Positions 6,621 to 11,490 of a stretch of 11,490 nucleotides of DNA are shown piece after piece. Source of the DNA: an uncultured Eubacteriales bacterium. Lineage in GTDB: Bacteria > Bacillota > Clostridia > Oscillospirales > RGIG7773. Below the pieces are notes generated by a model. The model saw only the letters and a list, made by a program, of their open reading frames with translations, made no database searches and had not been told where the DNA came from. The stretch lies in assembly GCA_934541205.1 (NCBI GenBank), contig CAKTDK010000045.1, positions 1 to 11,490 of the forward strand, given 5' to 3'. Position 1 is the stretch's first letter; every line of letters begins with the position of its first letter. The position numbers were made by a program, and so were the translations under genes.

Positions 6621-6634
6621 GAGAGGTTAAAGAA

Positions 6635-8311
6635 ATGTATTCAACGGAAAATGAAAAAGAAAGGCAATTAAAAACAATATTATACACTTTGAAACTTTTG
6701 GCATTGTTTTTCTCTGCTATTCCTATATTCCAAACTATTTTTTCTGGAGAAGATATAGGGACTTTGTTTGATAACAACAGAATAATTGCCGCTATAATTT
6801 CCGTAGGAGTTCTTTTTATAATTCTTATAGTACTTATTGTTGCGTTGTTTTATATGAACAAAAAACAAAAGACAATCTTTTATATTGAATTAATTATTTA
6901 TTTTTCTATATTTTTAGCAGCTATAATGTTTTCCGGAATGGAAAAAAGTTATTATAAATTTTTATTTATATTTATAATTATTTGTTATGCAATAGAATAT
7001 TCTATGAAGGCCGGATTAGCGGTTGCCGCTGTATCTTCTGGAGTTCTTCTTATTATAGATTTGGTTTCCTATAACAAAAGCGGAGTAAATATATATTTTG
7101 AAAATGATTTAGCGTTAACGGTAATGTTTTTATCTATAGCTTTTACTGTAGGATTTTATGCTCAAATGAATAATAAGCATATAGATTATTTGAAACATTA
7201 TGCAAATCTTGACGGACTTACAATGGTTTATAATCATAGATATTTTCATCAAAGACTTCAGGAAGAATGCAAAAAATCTCAAAAGGAAAATAAACCTGTT
7301 TCCATTTTAATGGCAGATATAGATTATTTTAAAGTTTATAATGATGCTTACGGGCATCAGCAGGGCGATGAAATTATAAAGAAAGTAGTAGAGGTTATAA
7401 AAAAGACAATAAAATCCAAAGATATTTTGTGCCGCTATGGTGGTGAAGAATTTGGTGTTATTATGCCTGATACAAATATTGAACAAGGAGTTGTCTGTGC
7501 CGAAAAAATAAGAAAGAAAATTGTAGAAACAGAATTTGACGGGGAAAATATTCTCCCTGAGGAAAAATTGACGGTATCAGTTGGAGTTGCGCAGCTTGGA
7601 AAAGACAACAGAGATTTTAAAGAATTGATAAAAGCGGCTGACAGTGCGTTGTATCGTGCGAAGTATTTGAGAAAAAACAGAGTTGAAATTTATGCAAGTA
7701 TTATAGACAAGTATGATACAAGTTTAAAAAACAGAGAACAGCTTCAATCGTTAAAAACATTAATAAGTATAATAAATGCAAGAGACAGCTACACATATAA
7801 TCATATTGAACGCGTAGTGGGATACTGTGATATTTTTTCCAATTATTTAAAATTGGACAAGAATGAAAAAATGATACTTATATACGCGGCTTATCTTCAC
7901 GATTTGGGGAAAATAAATGTGGCCAAAGAAACTCTTATAAGCAGCAATAAATTAACTGAAGAACAATGGGAAGAATTAAAAAGACATCCAAAAGACGGCG
8001 CGGATATGCTTGAAAATATAGACGGATTTGAAAATATTGCAAAAATTATACTGCAACATCATGAGCGAATCGATGGCAAGGGATATCCTGAAGGATTAAA
8101 AGGAGAACAGATAGATTATCTTGCAAGAATTTTGATAATTGCAGACAGCTTTGACGCTATGACAAATAACAGACCGTATAAACATAAAAAAAGCTTTGAA
8201 GAAGCGTTTGAAGATATCAGAAAAAATGAAGGAACTCAGTTTGATACAGTATTGGCAGAAAAATTTATTGATTGTATGAAAAATATATCTTACAAAAAGG
8301 AAAATATATAA
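6635..8311 (+). CDS. Membrane-bound GGDEF plus HD-GYP c-di-GMP enzyme
   Basis: This 558-residue protein can in principle both make and degrade cyclic di-GMP. The N-terminus has about six helices (roughly 12-34, 49-73, 79-99, 105-122, 124-143, 158-177). A GGDEF domain follows (about 190-355) with active-site RYGGEEF (267-273) and the metal-binding region MADIDYFKVYND (226-237). The HD-GYP domain (about 370-550) has His390, HDLGK (422-426), HHERIDGKGYPEGL (475-488) and DSFDAMTNNRPY (504-515), so its catalytic residues appear complete. The product inhibition site (RxxD before GGEEF) is replaced by KSKD (260-263), suggesting weak feedback control. The start has AGAGG (6622-6626), 8 bases upstream. 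It follows agrD on the same strand behind a terminator-like hairpin. The six-helix sensor has no recognised ligand domain. A role as receptor for the neighbouring peptide is a hypothesis. Confidence 0.92.
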   Translation: MYSTENEKERQLKTILYTLKLLALFFSAIPIFQTIFSGEDIGTLFDNNRIIAAIISVGVLFIILIVLIVALFYMNKKQKTIFYIELIIYFSIFLAAIMFSGMEKSYYKFLFIFIIICYAIEYSMKAGLAVAAVSSGVLLIIDLVSYNKSGVNIYFENDLALTVMFLSIAFTVGFYAQMNNKHIDYLKHYANLDGLTMVYNHRYFHQRLQEECKKSQKENKPVSILMADIDYFKVYNDAYGHQQGDEIIKKVVEVIKKTIKSKDILCRYGGEEFGVIMPDTNIEQGVVCAEKIRKKIVETEFDGENILPEEKLTVSVGVAQLGKDNRDFKELIKAADSALYRAKYLRKNRVEIYASIIDKYDTSLKNREQLQSLKTLISIINARDSYTYNHIERVVGYCDIFSNYLKLDKNEKMILIYAAYLHDLGKINVAKETLISSNKLTEEQWEELKRHPKDGADMLENIDGFENIAKIILQHHERIDGKGYPEGLKGEQIDYLARILIIADSFDAMTNNRPYKHKKSFEEAFEDIRKNEGTQFDTVLAEKFIDCMKNISYKKENI

Positions 8312-8328
8312 AAATATTAGAAAATCAA

Positions 8329-8357
8329 TTGACAATAGCTTGAGTTTGTGATATTAT
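8329..8357 (+). promoter_or_regulatory. Sigma-A promoter of tRNA-Leu
   Basis: Perfect -35 TTGACA (8329-8334), a 17-base spacer, extended TG (8349-8350) and -10 TATTAT (8352-8357). A perfect TATAAT 3 bases further on would need a 20-base spacer and is less likely. The predicted start, near 8364, is about 12 bases before the tRNA. Confidence 0.78.
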
Positions 8358-8375
8358 AATTTAGCTATCGTTTGT

Positions 8376-8464
8376 GCCGGAGTGGCGGAACAGGCAGACG
8401 CCCAGGACTTAAAATCCTGTGGGAGGTAACTCCCGTACCGGTTCGACCCCGGTCTCCGGCACCA
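8376..8464 (+). tRNA. tRNA-Leu (anticodon UAA)
   Basis: This is a complete class II tRNA of 89 bases with encoded CCA. Acceptor GCCGGAG (8376-8382) pairs with CTCCGGC (8454-8460), followed by ACCA. Anticodon stem CAGGA/TCCTG encloses loop CTTAAAA with anticodon TAA at 8410-8412, which reads UUA leucine codons. The long variable arm GGGAG-gtaa-CTCCC (8421-8434) is the leucine hallmark. The T arm ACCGG-TTCGACC-CCGGT is perfect. Leu-UUA is a frequent codon in this AT-rich genome. Confidence 0.97.
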
Positions 8465-8484
8465 TAATTTTTAAAGCCGAAAAG

Positions 8485-8512
8485 TTGTTATATTTGTGAT
8501 TTAGGGTATAAT
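8485..8512 (+). promoter_or_regulatory. Probable promoter of initiator tRNA-Met
   Basis: -35 TTGTTA (8485-8490), a 16-base spacer and perfect -10 TATAAT (8507-8512). The start would be near 8519, giving a leader of about 43 bases. Co-transcription from the tRNA-Leu promoter is also possible, since no terminator separates the two tRNAs. Confidence 0.55.
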
Positions 8513-8561
8513 AATTTATAAACCGAGTTTACAATTAAGATAGCAGAAAATAATTTAATAT

Positions 8562-8637
<76 letters not shown>

Positions 8638-8640
8638 GTT

Positions 8641-8680
8641 AAAAAGCCTTTAAACAAGCCGTTTATGGGCTTTTTATTTT
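8641..8680 (+). terminator. Rho-independent terminator of the tRNA genes
   Basis: AAAAAGCCTTTAAAC (8641-8655) and GTTTATGGGCTTTTT (8661-8675) form a stem with two mismatches and a 5-base loop, followed by a T-rich tract. It starts 3 bases after the CCA end of tRNA-fMet. Confidence 0.8.
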
Positions 8681-8912
8681 TATTCATTTTTATGTATAAA
8701 CTTGTATTTGTCGCTTATTTGTCGCTTATTGATTAAAAAACGAAGTTAGAGGGAAGCAAGAAGAAAAATATTTTTACTCCCTCTTTTGTCAAATATAAAG
8801 AGTTACGTTCTATATTGATTACTTGATTAATATAATCGATGTTAGACCATTCAATCCTTAATAATTCACCTTTGCGAAGGTTTACATATATTAGTAATCT
8901 ATAAAAAAGCAT
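8680..8912 (-). pseudogene. Tyrosine recombinase (phage-type integrase) remnant
   Basis: The minus-strand frame from 8912 to 8733 (59 codons) carries LRKGELLRIEWSNIDYINQ at residues 12-30. It matches the catalytic-Arg region of phage and transposon tyrosine integrases, usual form (T)GLRxGELLxLxWsDID; here VN replaces TG. The homology fades after LTKEG. The H-x-x-R and Tyr motifs and the N-terminal DNA-binding domains are absent, so the gene is a relic. In another minus-strand frame, a tail ending at 8680 contains SDK encoded by tandem 11-mers and may be the displaced C-terminus. No ribosome site precedes the first ATG. Its place beside the tRNA genes fits an old integration site. Confidence 0.72.
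8706..8727. repeat. Two tandem copies of an 11-mer
   Basis: ATTTGTCGCTT occurs at 8706-8716 and again at 8717-8727, perfectly, followed by ATT of a third start. It lies between the tRNA terminator and the integrase relic. It could be the coding remnant of the integrase tail or part of an old attachment region. Confidence 0.6.
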
Positions 8913-8923
8913 TTTTGGTCTTT

Positions 8924-8960
8924 TATAAAAAACATGCAGTATAATATTTACTGCATGTTT
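8924..8960 (-). terminator. Rho-independent terminator of the minus-strand lipoprotein cluster
   Basis: A perfect 12-bp stem, AAACATGCAGTA (8930-8941) with TACTGCATGTTT (8949-8960), has a 7-base loop. Read on the minus strand it ends in a run of T (8925-8930 are A on the plus strand). It lies 27 bases after the stop of the small membrane-protein gene. Confidence 0.85.
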
Positions 8961-8987
8961 CTTATGTATATCCGGATTTAAAATATT

Positions 8988-9197
8988 CTATTTTTCATCA
9001 ATATCTTTTTCGTCAAAATCTTGTTCATAAAATTTTCTATTTTTCCAAGCAGTATGAAGAGGTGGTATAACCATCAATATTATTCCTGCTATTCCTGCAA
9101 CCAATCCACATTCATAAACCTCTCCTGTCATCATTATACACGCCCCCAGAAATAATACTGCTCCGATGAAAACAACAACCTTTTTTATTTCACTCAT
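8988..9197 (-). CDS. Small two-TM membrane protein, unknown function
   Basis: This predicted 69-residue membrane protein has two hydrophobic helices (about 5-22 and 32-48) joined by a short loop, GEVYECG, with Cys30. A further Cys20 lies in the first helix. The C-terminal tail is charged and acidic (YEQDFDEKDIDEK) and probably cytoplasmic. I do not recognise a family. It is credible as a gene because a strong ribosome site, AGGAGGGG on the minus strand (9204-9211), lies 6 bases before the ATG, a promoter-like element lies just upstream, and a perfect terminator follows. It is the last gene of the minus-strand lipoprotein cluster, 40 bases beyond its neighbour, so it may be co-transcribed with it or expressed separately. 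Confidence 0.75.
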   Translation of the reverse strand: MSEIKKVVVFIGAVLFLGACIMMTGEVYECGLVAGIAGIILMVIPPLHTAWKNRKFYEQDFDEKDIDEK

Positions 9198-9220
9198 TTT
9201 TAACCCCTCCTGTTTTTAAC

Positions 9221-9249
9221 ATAATATAAAATAGTTTTTAATCTGCCAA
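9221..9249 (-). promoter_or_regulatory. Possible promoter of the small membrane-protein gene
   Basis: On the minus strand: TTGGCA (9244-9249), a 17-base spacer and TATTAT (9221-9226), each one base from consensus. The -35 element lies inside the 3' end of the upstream lipoprotein gene. The small gene may therefore be transcribed on its own as well as by read-through. Confidence 0.5.
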
Positions 9250-10236
9250 TAACTGAAAATTCAAAATATATCCATCATCAATAGAAAAAAGAAGTTTTGT
9301 TTCATTTGTTTTTGAATTATATAAATATACTCCTCTCGGATATTCCGTTAAATTAGAAGAATCTTCTCCTATAAAAACAGTTTCATCCTCATTTAAAAAG
9401 CAAAAATTTCTTTGACTTATAATTTCTGAAGAATACGGAATTTTGGTATTTTTATTTATATCAAATATATAATTAAATTTTCCATAACCATCAGTATGAG
9501 TATAAAATATTTTTTTATCACCCTGAACAGCTGAAAGGGCGGTAATCTCTGTTTTATCTGTTTTTAACAATTGTTTTGGATTATTGAAATCTTCTGAAAA
9601 ATCATATATATAGTAATCCGGACTTACATATATTCTGTCAGGATTTTCAAGCGCAGCATTATTGTAATCATCTATAGCTTTTTCAATTTCTTTTAAATAA
9701 GCCCCTGATGCATATAAATGGTTTTGCTTAATATCATAAGATATACGTTCAAAATTCAAATCTGTGTCTTTGCTTAATATTTCAAGTTCTTCGGTATCTT
9801 TATGATATATCATAGGTTTAAGATGTCTGTCGCCGACAGTAACAGCAAGCAAATATACCTTATCTTTTGAAGGAATAATATAATTTATTGCAAAAATATT
9901 ATTTGTAAGCTGTTTTGTCTCATTAGTATCTAAATTTAAAGAAAATAATTGATCCCCTCTTAAATTTTCATTTTCTATTCTTTGAGAATAATATATAGTA
10001 TTATCAGCTTTACTGTAAACAGCCAAAGAATATTGTGAAAAATTATCAATAGACGACACTTTTTCGACATTTTCTGTTTCAAAATCATAATAATAGATTA
10101 ATAAATTTGATTCATTAGTTGCAGTTAAATTAGAGGCAAGTATAGAAATATAAGGTTTTATTGTTTTGTCCTCTTTTGAACATCCTGAAAAAACAAAAGG
10201 CAATACTAATAGCAGTATAATAAATTTCGATTTCAT
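9238..10236 (-). CDS. Beta-propeller-like lipoprotein, paralogue 2
   Basis: This predicted surface lipoprotein has 332 residues from the chosen start, the same length as the paralogue at 2068-3066. The start at MKSKFIILLL aligns the signal peptides of the family and puts the lipobox FSGC at 16-19. A frame-open upstream ATG at 10257 would add seven charged residues (MQKRDDL) before the signal. It is less likely because those codons coincide with the ribosome-binding leader AAAAGAGATGA. Shared blade motifs include LFSLNLDTNETKQLT, KPMIYHKDTEEL, ISYDIKQNHLY and SSNLTEYPRGVYLYN. The body is otherwise hydrophilic and beta-rich, like TolB-type propellers. Only 28 bases separate it from the upstream paralogue at 10265-11212, so they form an operon. 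The function is not known. Confidence 0.83.
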   Translation of the reverse strand: MKSKFIILLLVLPFVFSGCSKEDKTIKPYISILASNLTATNESNLLIYYYDFETENVEKVSSIDNFSQYSLAVYSKADNTIYYSQRIENENLRGDQLFSLNLDTNETKQLTNNIFAINYIIPSKDKVYLLAVTVGDRHLKPMIYHKDTEELEILSKDTDLNFERISYDIKQNHLYASGAYLKEIEKAIDDYNNAALENPDRIYVSPDYYIYDFSEDFNNPKQLLKTDKTEITALSAVQGDKKIFYTHTDGYGKFNYIFDINKNTKIPYSSEIISQRNFCFLNEDETVFIGEDSSNLTEYPRGVYLYNSKTNETKLLFSIDDGYILNFQLLAD

Positions 10237-10264
10237 CAAATCATCTCTTTTCTGCATTTTAAAC

Positions 10265-11212
10265 TTACCGGGATAACAATTTAAAGCTTACCAGTTCTTG
10301 ACCTTCAATAGTAAAAAGAGTATTTCTTTTCTTTGTTTTTATATTACAAGTATCTATTGATGCCGGGTCCCCAGATAAACTATCGGTAAGTATCTCATTT
10401 TCATTTAAAAATACCGGTTCTGCAAAGTAATCAATATCTTTATAAACCTCATAATTTAAATAATATAAATAAGGAGCACTGTTATTTCCGTCATTTAACC
10501 AAAGATATAATTTTTCGCTTCCCGGCATTGTTGAAACAAGGTATACGCCTTTTCCTTTATCTGATTTTATAAGCTGTTTTGGACTTTCATAGTCTTTATA
10601 AAAATCGTATATATAATCAATGTTTTCCTCAGATAAAGAATTTTCCGGTGAAATACATCCGGCATATAAATGGTCATTATACGGATCGTAAGACATATCT
10701 TTGCAGCTTAAATCAGAATCCGTAAAATACATAGATGCTTTACCTGTACTTTTGCTGTATACACAGGGTTTTGCACCTTTAAAATAATTTGCACCCTCGT
10801 ATTCATTATCAGTATAACTTGTAAAATATATTTCATCTTCTCCGGGAATTATTTCGGAACAAATTTTCATTCCCTCGGTAAGCTGCTGAGTTTCCTTTGT
10901 ATCTAAATTTAAGGAAAACAAATCGAAATCATCCTCAAAAGCTTTTGTATAATAAATACTATTATCTTTTTTGCTGTAAATAGGCTCCCGAAAGTTCTCC
11001 TTATCCAAATCAATTATTTTTTTTAATTTTTTTGTTTTAAAATCATAACAATAAACTGATATTTTATCATTACCTTCCGACATCCCGGTCTCATCCGTAA
11101 TTTCGGAAATAGGTTTTGTAATTACGGAAAGATAATAGTCAGCCGTATCTTTTTTGGAACACCCTGTTAAAATAAATATAATTGAAAATAATATTACAAA
11201 TTTTGATTTCAT
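10265..11212 (-). CDS. Beta-propeller-like lipoprotein, paralogue 3
   Basis: This predicted lipoprotein has 315 residues, starting at MKSKFVILFS with lipobox LTGC (Cys18). An in-frame ATG at 11251 would add 13 residues (MKNGYIKQKRDDL), but the MKSK start matches both paralogues and is preceded by the same leader, AAAAGAGATGATTT. Family motifs are LFSLNLDTKETQQLT, KPCVYSKSTGK, MSYDPYNDHLYAG and FKLLSR at the end. It has lost the SSNLxEYPxGxYLYN segment that its relatives keep near the C-terminus; that region reads SGDPASIDTCNIKTKKR. It is thus the most divergent copy in the C-terminal blade. It lies between paralogue 4, with a hairpin in between, and paralogue 2, 28 bases downstream. The role is unknown; exposure at the cell surface is inferred from the lipobox. 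Confidence 0.83.
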   Translation of the reverse strand: MKSKFVILFSIIFILTGCSKKDTADYYLSVITKPISEITDETGMSEGNDKISVYCYDFKTKKLKKIIDLDKENFREPIYSKKDNSIYYTKAFEDDFDLFSLNLDTKETQQLTEGMKICSEIIPGEDEIYFTSYTDNEYEGANYFKGAKPCVYSKSTGKASMYFTDSDLSCKDMSYDPYNDHLYAGCISPENSLSEENIDYIYDFYKDYESPKQLIKSDKGKGVYLVSTMPGSEKLYLWLNDGNNSAPYLYYLNYEVYKDIDYFAEPVFLNENEILTDSLSGDPASIDTCNIKTKKRNTLFTIEGQELVSFKLLSR

Positions 11213-11249
11213 TAAATCATCTCTTTTCTGTTTTATATAACCATTTTTC

Positions 11250-11286
11250 AACTCCCAAACTGCAATAAAATTGCAGTTTGGGAGTT
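11250..11286. repeat. Perfect 17-bp hairpin between lipoprotein genes
   Basis: AACTCCCAAACTGCAAT (11250-11266) and its exact complement (11270-11286) are separated by only AAA. On the plus strand it is followed by TTTTCT. In the direction of the flanking genes (minus) it is followed by TTGAAAAATGG, with no T-tract. As a terminator for the upstream lipoprotein gene it is therefore imperfect. It may instead be an RNA-stabilising or processing hairpin between co-transcribed genes. Confidence 0.7.
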
Positions 11287-11295
11287 TTCTAAAAT

Positions 11296-11490
11296 TTATT
11301 TGGATAATAACTGAAAATCGATTATTTTTTTATCACCTATTGTAAAAAGCAATTTTAATTCTTCAGTTTCTGAATTATACAAATATACTCCCTCAGGGTA
11401 TTCTTTTAAATTTGAAGAATTTTCTCCTATAAATAACACTTCATCCCTGTTTAAGAAACAGTGATTTCTCGTTTCCGATAATACTTCCGG
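11296..11490 (-). CDS. Beta-propeller-like lipoprotein, paralogue 4 (C-terminal 64 residues)
   Basis: The last 64 codons and the stop (11296-11298) of a fourth paralogue are present; the rest lies beyond the window. Its segment SSNLKEYPEGVYLYNSETE matches the C-terminal part of paralogues 1 and 2 nearly residue for residue. It also shares CFLNRDEVLFIGEN and the ending DFQLLSK. It is the most upstream visible member of the minus-strand cluster, followed by the hairpin at 11250-11286 and paralogue 3. A lipobox is expected but cannot be seen here. Confidence 0.85.
   Translation of the reverse strand, partial: PEVLSETRNHCFLNRDEVLFIGENSSNLKEYPEGVYLYNSETEELKLLFTIGDKKIIDFQLLSK

Noticed and set aside
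6378..6671. 97-codon plus-strand frame across the agrB end and agrD
   Set aside because: It is out of frame with both agrB and agrD, lacks its own ribosome site, and has no family resemblance. agrD in another frame explains the region.
8096..8335. Minus-strand frame over the HD-GYP end
   Set aside because: Antisense shadow of a well-supported domain and it covers the tRNA-Leu promoter; Phe/Cys-rich composition.
8868..8881. ACCTT-TGCG-AAGGT mini-hairpin
   Set aside because: It lies within the integrase relic's coding remnant (the LRKGE codons) and is short; better explained as coding sequence.
10237..10257. N-terminal extension of lipoprotein paralogue 2 from the ATG at 10257
   Set aside because: It would place charged residues before the signal peptide, and the same bases form the conserved ribosome-binding leader.

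Overview
The window is AT-rich DNA from a low-GC Gram-positive bacterium, most likely an anaerobic, probably spore-forming member of the Clostridia (Bacillota). The pointers are strong AGGAGG-type ribosome sites, near-consensus sigma-A promoters with extended -10 elements, lipobox signal peptides, a YtaF-type sporulation membrane protein, a DUF5317 protein and a clostridial-style agr locus. No species can be named from the sequence alone.

Layout. (1) Bases 1-2064, plus strand: the 3' part of a P-type Ca2+-type ATPase, a 42-bp perfect palindrome, and a YtaF/MntP-family membrane protein that carries an EF-hand-like loop. Together they suggest a divalent-cation, possibly calcium, pair. (2) 2068-4336: two divergent lipoprotein genes. 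One is a beta-propeller-like lipoprotein on the minus strand, the other a BspA-type leucine-rich-repeat lipoprotein on the plus strand. They share an intergenic region with mirror-image extended -10 promoters. (3) 4690-8311, plus strand: an agr-type peptide-signalling operon. A very good promoter is followed by a DUF5317 membrane protein, an AgrC-like membrane sensor without a kinase, AgrB, and a 43-residue AgrD pro-peptide (6427-6558) that is easily missed because of its size. After a terminator-like hairpin comes a six-TM GGDEF plus HD-GYP protein with intact c-di-GMP synthesis and hydrolysis motifs. No AgrC kinase or AgrA regulator lies in the window. (4) 8329-8680: tRNA-Leu(UAA) and initiator tRNA-Met, each with its own promoter, then a terminator. 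(5) 8680-8912, minus strand: a decayed tyrosine-recombinase remnant next to the tRNA genes, a scar of a former integrated element. (6) 8930-11490, minus strand: a tandem cluster of three lipoprotein genes paralogous to the one at 2068-3066 (the most upstream copy runs off the window), then a small two-TM protein and a terminator.

How the genes may work together. AgrB should cleave and cyclise AgrD into a thiolactone peptide with the predicted ring C-W-F-Y-F. The nearest candidate receptors are the kinase-less sensor and the membrane-bound GGDEF/HD-GYP enzyme. The main hypothesis from this window is therefore a peptide quorum signal wired to c-di-GMP rather than to a classical AgrC-AgrA two-component system. 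The flanking lipoprotein genes are a plausible but unproven surface output.
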